A stretch of 29,328 nucleotides of DNA, from positions 1 through 29,328 of IMG/VR virus record IMGVR_UViG_3300022205_000009; one strand, given 5' to 3'. Below the pieces are notes generated by a model that did not search any database, was not told the origin of the DNA, and worked only from the letters and a program-made list of their open reading frames with translations. Position 1 is the first letter of the stretch. Each line of letters begins with the position of its first letter. Below are positions 7,226 to 13,406 of this stretch, piece by piece. The position numbers and the translations under genes are program-made. The DNA comes from a virus.

Positions 7226-7397
7226 TTCTTTTCTCCCATGTGGGGGAATTGCCAGCCATGAATTCCAAGGTCGAATTCCAGTGATCGTAAATAATATTAT
7301 CTGCCATGATTTCATCTATAAACATTGCGAAGTTGTTTTCTATTTCCTCTGGCGTCAACCCCTTAGAACTTCCCAAATCAGATAACAAGTCACTCAT
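7215..7397 (-). CDS. Hypothetical 60-aa protein, first gene of packaging operon
   Basis: Begins MSDLLSDLGSSKGLTPEEIE, acidic and helical. CGGGAG lies upstream of the ATG. Its last residues (NSPTWEKRNEQ) are encoded by the palindrome, which suggests the repeat was added to, or replaced, the gene's 3' end. It is the first gene after the promoter at 7434-7462. Confidence 0.55.
   Translation of the reverse strand: MSDLLSDLGSSKGLTPEEIENNFAMFIDEIMADNIIYDHWNSTLEFMAGNSPTWEKRNEQ
7232..7247 (-). repeat. 16-bp palindrome, copy 1
   Basis: Minus-strand reading TCCCCCACATGGGAGA, 6 bases before the start of 6962-7225; it encodes the end of 7215-7397. Confidence 0.9.
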
Positions 7398-7433
7398 TCC
7401 ATGCTCCCGTTAAATACAAATATCATATATTAG

Positions 7434-7462
7434 ATTGTACTCTATTTGTTAGTGGTTGTCAA
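7434..7462 (-). promoter_or_regulatory. Sigma-70 promoter for the packaging operon
   Basis: On the minus strand: TTGACA (7462-7457), 17-base spacer, TACAAT (7439-7434). The -35 is perfect and the -10 is one base from consensus. The -35 overlaps the last codons of the gene at 7449-7664. Transcription would start near 7427, about 30 bases before the ATG at 7397, and read the terminase-portal-head genes. Confidence 0.8.
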
Positions 7463-7664
7463 ACCCTATAAACCCTATAACTAACAAGCCATCTCTAACA
7501 TAGCAGCAATACCCTTTATTGGCTATGTAATAATGCCATTCGCCGTCCCTCGCTATACATTGCACCATGCCTGTAATCCAGGGCGGCTTGCTATTGTGCC
7601 ACACCCCCTCATCCACCCTGAAGGACAGATTGTGAAACGGCCATAATCTTAGTTTATTTAGCAT
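7449..7664 (-). CDS. Hypothetical 71-aa protein
   Basis: Beta-rich and aromatic (GEWHYYIANKGYCCYVRDGL), compatible with a small SH3-like barrel. It overlaps the upstream gene by 11 bases and is the last gene of the early leftward block before the packaging promoter. No family recognised. Confidence 0.55.
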   Translation of the reverse strand: MLNKLRLWPFHNLSFRVDEGVWHNSKPPWITGMVQCIARDGEWHYYIANKGYCCYVRDGLLVIGFIGFDNH

Positions 7665-8028
7665 CTCTTAGCTCCTGCGCTTTCTTCCACAGACAATCTT
7701 TGTGATCCTTGGATGATTCCTCCATACCACAAAACCAACACTCCCTGCCAACATAACTTCTATCTGGAAAGGGGAGGTAATACGGATCACTGTCTGCCAG
7801 TTCCCTTATCAGGTCATCTTTGACTTCTTGCACAATTCTTTTTCTTTGCAGATCCAACTCTTTATATATCTTATAGGCCGCTGGGGCATGTATAACCTGT
7901 TCCCCGCACACCGTGCATTCTTTCCCCATCGCACTAACCTCTATGGTTTGCCCAAATACAACAAACTCAAAGTCAATCTCTTTGTCAACTCTCTTGCATT
8001 CATCCCGCAGGCACAGTTCTTTATCCAT
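7654..8028 (-). CDS. Hypothetical cysteine-pair protein, MDKEL family
   Basis: 124 aa. Two CxxC pairs: CTVCGEQVIH and CWFCGMEESSKDHKDCLWKK. The C-terminal 'C..C......H..DCL...a.EL.da' pattern recurs in the next two genes upstream, and all share start and end segments (MDKEL; ELADG/ELRDA), so the three look like diverged tandem copies. The cysteines and histidine probably bind zinc. The middle helix (AAYKIYKELDLQRKRIVQEV) is specific to this copy. Confidence 0.6.
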   Translation of the reverse strand: MDKELCLRDECKRVDKEIDFEFVVFGQTIEVSAMGKECTVCGEQVIHAPAAYKIYKELDLQRKRIVQEVKDDLIRELADSDPYYLPFPDRSYVGRECWFCGMEESSKDHKDCLWKKAQELRDAK

Positions 8029-8049
8029 CTGCTAACTCCTTTACTTGTT
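8021..8049. repeat. 29-base direct repeat, copy 1 (copy 2 at 8232-8260)
   Basis: TTATCCATCTGCTAACTCC followed by YTTACTTGTT occurs at 8021-8049 and 8232-8260 with one mismatch in 29 bases. On the coding strand each copy covers the end of one MDKEL-family gene and the start of the next, so it marks the edges of a duplicated gene unit. Confidence 0.85.
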
Positions 8050-8239
8050 CGTACAAACAATCGGATTTGTGAGGCTTGTCAAAATACGCTTCGTTGAATC
8101 CTAATGTTGCCTTGATACGACAATATCGACAATAGGCATTTTGCGATCCCCTTTCCCATACTTTGACCATTTGCGTTGGCATTGTCCACAATATGGCCCT
8201 TGCCAGTATTTTGATTGCCCTGCGCAATTCCTTATCCAT
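8021..8239 (-). CDS. Hypothetical protein, MDKEL family copy 2
   Basis: 72 aa. Starts MDKELRRAIKILARAILW, has a CRYC pair and ends HKSDCLYEQVKELADG. The helix IKILARAILW is nearly the same as IKILAKAVLW in the next gene upstream, and the C-terminal block matches both neighbours. Its start region lies in the second copy of a 29-base direct repeat (8232-8260). Confidence 0.6.
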   Translation of the reverse strand: MDKELRRAIKILARAILWTMPTQMVKVWERGSQNAYCRYCRIKATLGFNEAYFDKPHKSDCLYEQVKELADG

Positions 8240-8426
8240 CTGCTAACTCCCTTACTTGTTTATCGTCCACCCCAGACAACTCCCTCACCAAAATATAAAG
8301 GCAATCATCCTCATGAACTTTATTGAAACCATCATAAGGCATTTCGCACGAACACCCTTTTCCATCAGACAATGCTTGCAGCATCAACCACAGCACAGCC
8401 TTTGCTAATATCTTTATTGCGTCCAT
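8232..8426 (-). CDS. Hypothetical protein, MDKEL family copy 3
   Basis: 64 aa: MDAIKILAKAVLWLMLQALS, then a CSC motif and HEDDCLYILVRELSG, ending QVRELADG. It is shorter than copy 2 and lacks the clean CxxC pair. It overlaps its neighbours at both ends. A segmental duplication is the simplest explanation; function unknown. Confidence 0.55.
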   Translation of the reverse strand: MDAIKILAKAVLWLMLQALSDGKGCSCEMPYDGFNKVHEDDCLYILVRELSGVDDKQVRELADG

Positions 8427-8599
8427 TTTTCTAATAACTCCCGTTGCTTTTCCGGCTTATCATACACTGAATAATGTTTGCGCCAATAATTGTACGATAG
8501 TCGCCATGTCAATTTGTTTATTAGGGGGATGTACTTTGTGACATCCTCCAGAAAAAAGAGAACCCGCATCATTCTCATCACCTTATCAATTGCGCCCAT
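8414..8599 (-). CDS. Hypothetical 61-aa basic protein
   Basis: Start at 8599 is chosen for GGAGG 5 bases upstream; the frame extends to 8692 but that part overlaps the small membrane gene upstream. It reads MGAIDKVMRMMRVLFFLEDV, with many basic and aromatic residues later (LSYNYWRKHYSVYDKPEK). No family recognised. Confidence 0.5.
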   Translation of the reverse strand: MGAIDKVMRMMRVLFFLEDVTKYIPLINKLTWRLSYNYWRKHYSVYDKPEKQRELLEKWTQ

Positions 8600-8751
8600 C
8601 ATTCCTCCGATACAATAGAACCCAAAATAAACAGCACTGCCAAAATCAAGCGGAATGGGGAGACTTCTTCCGGCGCATATAGAGCAACCCAAAAATGCCT
8701 ACCCAGCAATAATATACCTATGGCCGCATGAAAATCTGTAATCTTCATCAT
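8599..8751 (-). CDS. 50-aa membrane protein
   Basis: MMKITDFHAAIGILLLGRHF...LILAVLFILGSIVSEE: two short hydrophobic segments (about residues 9-20 and 34-46). ATGATG follows GTGAGGA, and the palindrome at 8761-8776 lies 9 bases upstream. The stop overlaps the next gene's start. Below 60 codons, so easy to overlook. Confidence 0.5.
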   Translation of the reverse strand: MMKITDFHAAIGILLLGRHFWVALYAPEEVSPFRLILAVLFILGSIVSEE

Positions 8752-8760
8752 TCCTCACTT

Positions 8761-8776
8761 TCTCCCATGTGGGAGA
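8761..8776 (-). repeat. 16-bp palindrome, copy 2
   Basis: Minus-strand TCTCCCACATGGGAGA, lying exactly between the stop of 8777-8998 and the start of 8599-8751. Confidence 0.9.
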
Positions 8777-8998
8777 TTACGCAAACAATAACCACACGAT
8801 CACATTGACAAATACAATCGTTTTTATAAGCGGTACACTTCCAACCCAAATGTCATATCCCCACAAATAGCGCGCCCACTGTTTGATCCCCCGCGGTTTC
8901 ATGCTTGGCCCCAATATATATTGTATCGCCTTGTATTCCCGAAATTCATTCATGTTGAAAATGGTATCAATAATGATATCTTCCTCATACTTATTCAT
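8777..8998 (-). CDS. Hypothetical 73-aa protein with C-terminal membrane helix
   Basis: Soluble N-terminal part (MNKYEEDIIIDTIFNMNEFR), then a single hydrophobic segment at the C-terminus (TIVFVNVIVWLLFA), as in tail-anchored proteins. The start overlaps the HNH stop. The palindrome at 8761-8776 begins at the base after its stop codon. Function unknown. Confidence 0.55.
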   Translation of the reverse strand: MNKYEEDIIIDTIFNMNEFREYKAIQYILGPSMKPRGIKQWARYLWGYDIWVGSVPLIKTIVFVNVIVWLLFA

Positions 8999-9299
8999 AA
9001 CTCATCACCTCTCGCCACCGACTACCCGGCAGCTTCATTTTATCCGGCATACTCTCTAACCATTCTATCATACTTTCTAATCCATACCGTTCTACTGCTT
9101 GCTTCCAGAATAACCTACGGTTGGCCTCAGTATCATTATGGCACTCTTTGCACACCATCTGGATGTTACGCTCATCGTTTACCCACGGCTGTCTCCACTT
9201 TGTATGCTTGCCGTCAGCTCTACCAAATAATGCATGGTGAGCATCTACCGCAGGTCTGGAAAAACATATCTCACAGACTGTACGCCTATCCTCGTACAT
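8991..9299 (-). CDS. HNH endonuclease
   Basis: Contains TVCEICFSRPAVDAHHALFG and later NIQMVCKECHNDTEANRRLF: two CxxC pairs around the HH...N...CH core of the HNH nuclease fold. HNH proteins cut DNA; in phages they act as homing nucleases or in packaging. This copy sits among early genes, away from the terminase. The start is uncertain: ATG 9299 is used, but the open frame continues upstream to a TTG at 9344 and overlaps the gene before it. No good ribosome binding site is seen for either. Confidence 0.75.
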   Translation of the reverse strand: MYEDRRTVCEICFSRPAVDAHHALFGRADGKHTKWRQPWVNDERNIQMVCKECHNDTEANRRLFWKQAVERYGLESMIEWLESMPDKMKLPGSRWREVMSYE

Positions 9300-9324
9300 T
9301 AGGCGGTATTTCTGCTCGTTCCAG

Positions 9325-9474
9325 TTATTCAAAAATATACCCAACTATATAAGCGCCAAGAACAACGCTACCAGAAATAAATAACACGGTCATTATCTCT
9401 GGGAATAGAGAAGTAGCTCCAAACACCACGCCAAACACCACGCACCCAACCAACAATCTCTTTATGTGTATCAT
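9325..9474 (-). CDS. 49-aa two-helix membrane protein, twin copy A
   Basis: MIHIKRLLVGCVVFGVVFGA...VLFISGSVVLGAYIVGYIFE, two hydrophobic helices. ATG overlaps the stop of the upstream gene (TAATG). It starts with the same MIHI residues and has the same two-helix layout as that gene, suggesting tandem duplication. Function unknown. Confidence 0.5.
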   Translation of the reverse strand: MIHIKRLLVGCVVFGVVFGATSLFPEIMTVLFISGSVVLGAYIVGYIFE

Positions 9475-9641
9475 TACATTACTCCCAGACCTATAAGAAT
9501 TATCGCTCCCACGGCATAACCCGCCGCCAAAAATACCGCCGCTCCTATCAGCGGGAGTATAATACCATCAAGGAATTCACTACCCATAATATAAATTCCC
9601 AAAATTATCACCCCTATTATCAACGCTAAGATGTGTATCAT
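9474..9641 (-). CDS. 55-aa two-helix membrane protein, twin copy B
   Basis: MIHILALIIGVIILGIYIMG...IGAAVFLAAGYAVGAIILIGL. Two or three hydrophobic segments with glycine zippers. The start overlaps the HD-gene stop. It pairs with the neighbour at 9325-9474; both are too short for routine gene calling. Confidence 0.5.
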   Translation of the reverse strand: MIHILALIIGVIILGIYIMGSEFLDGIILPLIGAAVFLAAGYAVGAIILIGLGVM

Positions 9642-10126
9642 TTTAGTCCCTCAATTCTATTGCCCAACAAAATATCATTCAGGCGGTCTTCTATTGCGTG
9701 GATCGCTTCTAGATATTTTAGAAAACGCCCCCGTTGCCCAGGCAATATTTCCTTTCCGTCCTCACTCAAGCAGTGGATTATATTAAATCTCAAATCTGCC
9801 GCTTTCACCGCCATAGCATCAACATCCCCAGAATCCATTATCCTTCTAATGTATTCCATGTACAAATCATCTTTTTTCTTTGTCAACAAATAGACGATGT
9901 TTGCCACTTCAGGGCCAAACATATTTCGGATGGTGTCCCTTTCAATCTCTGTGTCTTCTAATATGTCATGCAACCATGCAATAATTCTCTGGCGGTCTGT
10001 TTTTATTCTCTCATTGTATACAACTCCCATCAAGTGATAACTGTACGGAACTAGCACCCCCCGCTTTTTGTACTCTTGTCCTTTGTGCCACGCCATCGCA
10101 ACATCGTGTGCCTTGCGTTCATTCAT
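9638..10126 (-). CDS. HD-domain phosphohydrolase, RelA/SpoT hydrolase-like
   Basis: 162 aa. MAWHKGQEYKKRGVLVPYSY then HLMGVV supplies the first histidines. IAWLHDILEDTEIERDTI carries the HD pair and the ED of the ppGpp-hydrolase-type HD domain, and VKAADLRFN supplies the last metal-binding Asp and Asn. This is the whole hydrolase core without synthetase or regulatory domains. A phage hydrolase of this type could act on (p)ppGpp or other nucleotides; the substrate is not determined by sequence. GGAGG lies 10 bases before the ATG. Confidence 0.78.
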   Translation of the reverse strand: MNERKAHDVAMAWHKGQEYKKRGVLVPYSYHLMGVVYNERIKTDRQRIIAWLHDILEDTEIERDTIRNMFGPEVANIVYLLTKKKDDLYMEYIRRIMDSGDVDAMAVKAADLRFNIIHCLSEDGKEILPGQRGRFLKYLEAIHAIEDRLNDILLGNRIEGLK

Positions 10127-10127
10127 G

Positions 10128-10325
10128 TCACACCCCCTCCTCGTAGAATTTCACCAAGTCCCTTAAGTCGTTAATCGTGACTCGCAAACCCGGGACTTCT
10201 TCGCCACCATCACCAAAGCGGGTCATAAACAACGTATCCCCGTCTCTTGTCACTATTGCGTCAACATAATAGGTGTAATCCGCACTCATCAAAACATCAT
10301 GTATAATCAACGCTTTTTCATTCAT
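10128..10325 (-). CDS. Hypothetical 65-aa protein
   Basis: Start at 10325 follows AGGAGAAAGTGTGAC. The open frame continues upstream to 10487 but overlaps the LexA-like gene and lacks a ribosome binding site. It begins MNEKALIIHDVLMSADYTYY and ends DLVKFYEEGV; alpha/beta, soluble. The bases around its start (GTGTGACATGAATGAA) recur at the start of the HD gene. A worn copy of the palindrome lies just upstream (10346-10355). Confidence 0.55.
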   Translation of the reverse strand: MNEKALIIHDVLMSADYTYYVDAIVTRDGDTLFMTRFGDGGEEVPGLRVTINDLRDLVKFYEEGV

Positions 10326-10612
10326 GTCACACTTTCTCCTGTTCTCTCCCATGTGTATGTACAAATATCCGCATCCTCTGGGGACAGCCACAACGCCCCA
10401 ACCACCCGCATACTTCTGGCCCGGTTTCCTTTCACTCCCGATGAAATGTTTTCTATCAGGCCCTCCCTGGCTAATGCATTCAGGCAATGGCTTACGGAGC
10501 TTGTACTTGTGTATTCGGAATTCTCAATTATTTCTCGCATCGTTGGGGCTGAATGATGTTCCCGGAAATAATCTACAATGAAATGGTATACTGCTTCTTG
10601 GCGTTTATTCAT
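10322..10612 (-). CDS. LexA-type winged-helix regulator without peptidase domain
   Basis: 96 aa. MNKRQEAVYHFIVDYFREHH, SAPTMREIIENSEYTSTSSV, SHCLNALAREGLIENISSG follow the LexA DNA-binding domain: search helix, recognition helix starting TSTSSVSHCL, then the beta wing. The Ser-Lys autocleavage domain of LexA is absent, so RecA-triggered self-cleavage is not expected. The start at 10612 is set by GGAGG 9 bases upstream and overlaps the previous stop. A regulator of phage or SOS-like promoters is likely; its targets are unknown. Confidence 0.72.
   Translation of the reverse strand: MNKRQEAVYHFIVDYFREHHSAPTMREIIENSEYTSTSSVSHCLNALAREGLIENISSGVKGNRARSMRVVGALWLSPEDADICTYTWERTGESVT
10346..10355 (-). 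repeat. Degenerate palindrome (right arm only)
   Basis: Minus-strand CACATGGGAGAGAACA matches the right half and downstream bases of copy 10 (22743), but the left arm is lost. It lies 21 bases before ATG 10325. Confidence 0.5.
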
Positions 10613-10784
10613 TAGGGGCATCCTCCAACTCGCACCACAGCGGAATTGGGAAATCATCTATTTTTTCGTTCGATATGCCGCACCAATACTCAAACCACGT
10701 CTTTGTCTCTGTAAAGTCAGTAAAACCCTCCTGATAACAATGTGGGCACATTCTGCAATCAGCTATTTCTACCAGTTTACTCAT
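10605..10784 (-). CDS. Cys-rich small protein, WCPLED family (remote copy)
   Basis: 59 aa: MSKLVEIADCRMCPHCYQEG, a single Cys in YWCGISNEK, and the ending IPLWCELEDAPNE. The layout 'CxxC - C - IPxWCxLEDA' is the same as in the tandem genes at 21487-22049 on the other strand, so this is a dispersed paralogue. Probably one zinc per protein. Function unknown. Confidence 0.62.
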   Translation of the reverse strand: MSKLVEIADCRMCPHCYQEGFTDFTETKTWFEYWCGISNEKIDDFPIPLWCELEDAPNE

Positions 10785-11340
10785 CACTCAATCCTTTCGC
10801 TTTTTCTTGTAAATCCTCTAATGCAGACATCAGCACTTTAGCATCCGGCAACAATTCTTCTGGGATATTTGATACCAGCTTACGCATCGACCCAACTACG
10901 ATATTCAGGAATATCTGAAACGCCGGAATCCCTTGCTCCATCTCTTTCTTTCTGGCTTCCATCTGGGATACTGATTTCTCATTCTCCCATGCCCAATGAA
11001 GTAATTCCCGATCTTCTCCGGCGGTTTCATAGTGGCTGAATTTGATCCTTGTGCCTTGATAAGTATAAGGCTCTCGCAGTTCCGGCGGCCAATATCGTGC
11101 CGTCCTCTCAAGTGTGTCAAGCTCCCTGTAAGATGCTCCACTTGCGCCAGCAAACATCCGCAGGTATTTTTCTCTTGACCCGCGATAATGACTGTTTTCA
11201 AGGCAAAACGCCGCCAGCCAATCGGCCAAATCCCACCGATTATTCTCATGGCTATCGTACTTTTCCTCGAATTCACCCATTGCCGCATCTGGAATAGCCA
11301 AGGGCTTTTCTCCCACGTGGGAGGAAACTTTAGTTATCAT
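10777..11340 (-). CDS. Hypothetical 187-aa protein, possible HTH
   Basis: Start at 11340 overlaps the upstream stop (ATGA). It has an early acidic/aromatic part (WDLADWLAAFCLENS), a possible helix-turn-helix region (FAGASGASYRELDTLERTAR), then SHYETAGEDRELLHWAWENE and a helical C-terminus. The pattern resembles phage proteins that pair a conserved 'W.la.wl' region with a DNA-binding part, but I cannot name the family. Residues 6-12 (SSHVGEK) are encoded by a palindrome copy (11309-11324) inside the gene. Confidence 0.6.
   Translation of the reverse strand: MITKVSSHVGEKPLAIPDAAMGEFEEKYDSHENNRWDLADWLAAFCLENSHYRGSREKYLRMFAGASGASYRELDTLERTARYWPPELREPYTYQGTRIKFSHYETAGEDRELLHWAWENEKSVSQMEARKKEMEQGIPAFQIFLNIVVGSMRKLVSNIPEELLPDAKVLMSALEDLQEKAKGLSDE
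11309..11324 (-). repeat. 16-bp palindrome, copy 3
   Basis: Minus-strand CCTCCCACGTGGGAGA inside codons 6-12 of 10777-11340, downstream of its start. Confidence 0.88.
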
Positions 11341-11534
11341 TCTGGCACTACCCAGTTTGAACAAACAACAACCTTGTCTGGGCCTCCGACATATCGATAC
11401 TCTGAATAGCCAGCTCGATAACACGTGCCTCTGGCGTATTCATCGTTCGCTACTATTCGGGCAAGCCCCAAACCAAGCAACCCAATTGCCACCAAAACAA
11501 AAACACCAAATATCCATTTTTCTATTTTATCCAT
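11337..11534 (-). CDS. Hypothetical 65-aa membrane protein
   Basis: MDKIEKWIFGVFVLVAIGLL then GLGLARIVAND: one N-terminal transmembrane helix, followed by an outside-type domain with two cysteines (GTCYRAGYSEYRYVGG, VVVCSNWV) that could form a disulfide. The start at 11534 has CGAGGACAAAG upstream. Function unknown. Confidence 0.55.
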   Translation of the reverse strand: MDKIEKWIFGVFVLVAIGLLGLGLARIVANDEYARGTCYRAGYSEYRYVGGPDKVVVCSNWVVPE

Positions 11535-11709
11535 CTTTGTCCTCGCTTTCGATGAGTTCAATTAATTCTAGGCTTACATAATGCTCCATAACGCCATATA
11601 CACGCTCATCAAAATGCACTAATGGCATACTCCCAAGACTATCATGCATGACCTCACCCTCATGCACCTGTCCATCGACCATCACACGTACCCTATCTCC
11701 TGGTTTCAT
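11527..11709 (-). CDS. Small beta-barrel (KOW/SH3-like) protein, copy 1
   Basis: MKPGDRVRVMVDGQVHEGEV...FDERVYGVMEHYVSLELIELIESEDKDG. 'PGDRVRV...G..G.V' is typical of KOW/SH3-like beta barrels. The C-terminal LIELIESED matches the end of the adjacent gene, whose DNA shares a 22-base direct repeat. Start: ATG 11709, or ATG 11715 two codons upstream. Confidence 0.52.
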   Translation of the reverse strand: MKPGDRVRVMVDGQVHEGEVMHDSLGSMPLVHFDERVYGVMEHYVSLELIELIESEDKDG

Positions 11710-11736
11710 TTTCATCCTCGCTTTCGATGAGTTCAA
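11540..11736. repeat. 22-base direct repeat pair at 11540-11561 and 11715-11736
   Basis: CCTCGCTTTCGATGAGTTCA with one matching base on each side is identical at both places. On the coding strand it encodes the ELIESED ending of the two KOW-like proteins. It supports a recent duplication of this gene end. Confidence 0.8.
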
Positions 11737-11899
11737 GTTGGGATACATGGTGAATCCACTCAATGGGGGAATTGGGCCAAGCAACTGCACACGCATACTT
11801 TAACACATCCACCACCCGCCCAATATCCCCAACCTTCAATGAGGTAAAATTTGTGCCACCAATATACCGAACCCTATCACCTTTCTCAAAACGGCTCAT
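11693..11899 (-). CDS. Small beta-barrel (KOW/SH3-like) protein, copy 2
   Basis: 68 aa: MSRFEKGDRVRYIGGTNFTS, LKVGDIGRVVDVLKY, ending VSQLELIESEDENETRR. The same kind of barrel and the same ending as the next gene, so the pair probably arose by tandem duplication. It overlaps the SSB stop. Such barrels bind nucleic acid or protein; which one is not clear here. Confidence 0.55.
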   Translation of the reverse strand: MSRFEKGDRVRYIGGTNFTSLKVGDIGRVVDVLKYACAVAWPNSPIEWIHHVSQLELIESEDENETRR

Positions 11900-12257
11900 C
11901 GCTATCTCCTTTCGTGTTCAGGAATACTACACGATCTGCCACAAGCTCATAATTCGAACCGTACGTATCATCGCTTTTCTTGTACACTCTCGGCCCGCCA
12001 GTCTCTTTGTCATGGTTCATACGACCTTCAACAAGCACCTTTGAGCCTTGCTTCAAATAGTTATTGCACGCTTCAGCTTGTGAATCCCACACAGACACTC
12101 GCCACCATACGGTTTCTTTGACCTTCTCGCCATTTGAGGCGGTGTATTGTCGGTTGGTTGCAAGTGAGAAGTTTGTTACTGGCTTTCCGTTGGGGGCATA
12201 GCGCATTTCAGGAACGCTTCCGAGGTTTCCTACAAGTGTTATTTTTTGGTAGCTCAT
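11886..12257 (-). CDS. ssb: Single-stranded DNA-binding protein
   Basis: 123 aa OB-fold protein. MSYQKITLVGNLGSVPEMRY, TNFSLATNRQYT, VWWRVSVWDSQAEACNNYLK and GSKVLVEGRM follow the SSB pattern closely. It lacks a long acidic C-terminal tail; the ending DSDEPF is a short version of the tip that contacts host replication and repair proteins. It coats single-stranded DNA in phage replication or recombination. It lies in the leftward early block, apart from the rightward primase/helicase genes. Confidence 0.93.
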   Translation of the reverse strand: MSYQKITLVGNLGSVPEMRYAPNGKPVTNFSLATNRQYTASNGEKVKETVWWRVSVWDSQAEACNNYLKQGSKVLVEGRMNHDKETGGPRVYKKSDDTYGSNYELVADRVVFLNTKGDSDEPF

Positions 12258-12550
12258 TATTTCACGTCCTTTAACATCTTCTGAATTTCGTCATTAATTT
12301 TATCCTGTCTTTGCGCTTGTTCTTGCATCGATTTCATATAGTCCTCAAATGTCTTGGCAAACACCGTGACACTTCCAATGGTATCCTTGAGTGCCTCCGC
12401 CTGCTCACCGAAGAATGCAATCTCTTGCCCGCCCAAAAGAAATACACTCATGTTATTTTCTCCACCTTCGGAAAAATCGCGCACATACAATATATTATCA
12501 AGGTGTATTGATGTATTATCAACCTTTACAAAACGGACGTTTTCTTTCAT
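12257..12550 (-). CDS. Hypothetical 97-aa protein
   Basis: Overlaps SSB by one base. It has a beta-rich N-terminal half (VRFVKVDNTSIHLDNILYVR) and a helical C-terminal half (DYMKSMQEQAQRQDKINDEI). Its 'VKVDN.....DNI.YVR' opening resembles the start of the protein at 15417-15788 (IKVGNDYFNADKIEVGD), perhaps a shared small fold. Function unknown. Confidence 0.55.
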   Translation of the reverse strand: MKENVRFVKVDNTSIHLDNILYVRDFSEGGENNMSVFLLGGQEIAFFGEQAEALKDTIGSVTVFAKTFEDYMKSMQEQAQRQDKINDEIQKMLKDVK

Positions 12551-12918
12551 TATATTTTCCTTAAACTGATTGATGGTTTTCCAACTGTTTTGAATTGCTC
12601 GATCTCAGGATGTGCCGCAGCATATCCATCTAACGCCTTCGTGTCCCAAGATACCCTGGGCTTTGAATACACCGCCTGATAATATGTGCCCTTGACGGTT
12701 TCTCCGTGCGCCAGTACCAAATCTTTGATTTCGTCTCGCAGAGTATTGATATTTTCGTCCACGGCTTCATCCCGTCCGGCAAACTCTGCCTCAATAGCCT
12801 TTACCTGGGCTTTGATTTCAGGCGTGTATACCGCGTCTATGGCTTCTTGCATCGCCAATCTGGAAGCGTCTTTCTGTGCTTCATACTCGGCAAGCTGGTC
12901 TAGTTTTTGCTCAATCAT
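12550..12918 (-). CDS. Coiled-coil protein near SSB, Gam-like in layout
   Basis: 122 aa. A long charged helix (LDQLAEYEAQKDASRLAMQE ... IKAQVKAIEAEFAGRDEAVD) is followed by KGTYYQAVYSKPRVSWDTKA and a short tail PEIEQFKTVGKPSISLRKI. A long helical hairpin followed by a compact end is the layout of nuclease-inhibitor (Gam-like) and recombination accessory proteins, and the position beside SSB fits. No diagnostic residues allow a firm call. Confidence 0.55.
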   Translation of the reverse strand: MIEQKLDQLAEYEAQKDASRLAMQEAIDAVYTPEIKAQVKAIEAEFAGRDEAVDENINTLRDEIKDLVLAHGETVKGTYYQAVYSKPRVSWDTKALDGYAAAHPEIEQFKTVGKPSISLRKI

Positions 12919-13406
12919 TATTCACGCTCCAATAATACAACTTTGTCTGGTTTTCCTTCTTCGTTCAGAAGATATGTTGCAGTCCACTTTCCGGTCGGGG
13001 TGTTTTCCTTCATCGGGTCTAACTTCAACCCTGCCTTCTCCAAAACCTCAGGCCAACACGTAATACCGTACTTTGTGAACTTGCCGCCTTTTACAACCCA
13101 GCGGGGATTTTCTCCACCGGACGCCAGCTTGATGCTTTGCACTTCGATTGTCAAGGGAAGAGCAACACCGTCAGAATCCACACGCGGCTCATCTGCCTTG
13201 GGCGTCCGCACAGAACGGGTATACCCACGCGCTTCCAATTCCATAATCACAGAATGAAATCGCTCACCCCATTCATCCGCTTCTGACGCTCGGATAGTGA
13301 TCTGTCCTCCATAACCATCTTCATGGTCAAGGAAACAGTTGAAGCTAATGTTAGCTTCTCCAACTTGGGTTATATAGTTTGCTACACCTTCTTGTTCTTT
13401 AGTCAT
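12918..13406 (-). CDS. Hypothetical 162-aa protein in SSB cluster
   Basis: Start at 13406 follows AGGAGTAAAGACA. It reads MTKEQEGVANYITQVGEANI; the middle binds together short strands (GYGGQITIRASEADEWGERF) and the end (WPEVLEKAGLKLDPMKENTP then KWTATYLLNEEGKPDKVVLL) is conserved-looking. It touches the coiled-coil gene with no gap. Co-location with SSB suggests DNA metabolism, but the family is not recognised. Confidence 0.55.
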   Translation of the reverse strand: MTKEQEGVANYITQVGEANISFNCFLDHEDGYGGQITIRASEADEWGERFHSVIMELEARGYTRSVRTPKADEPRVDSDGVALPLTIEVQSIKLASGGENPRWVVKGGKFTKYGITCWPEVLEKAGLKLDPMKENTPTGKWTATYLLNEEGKPDKVVLLERE

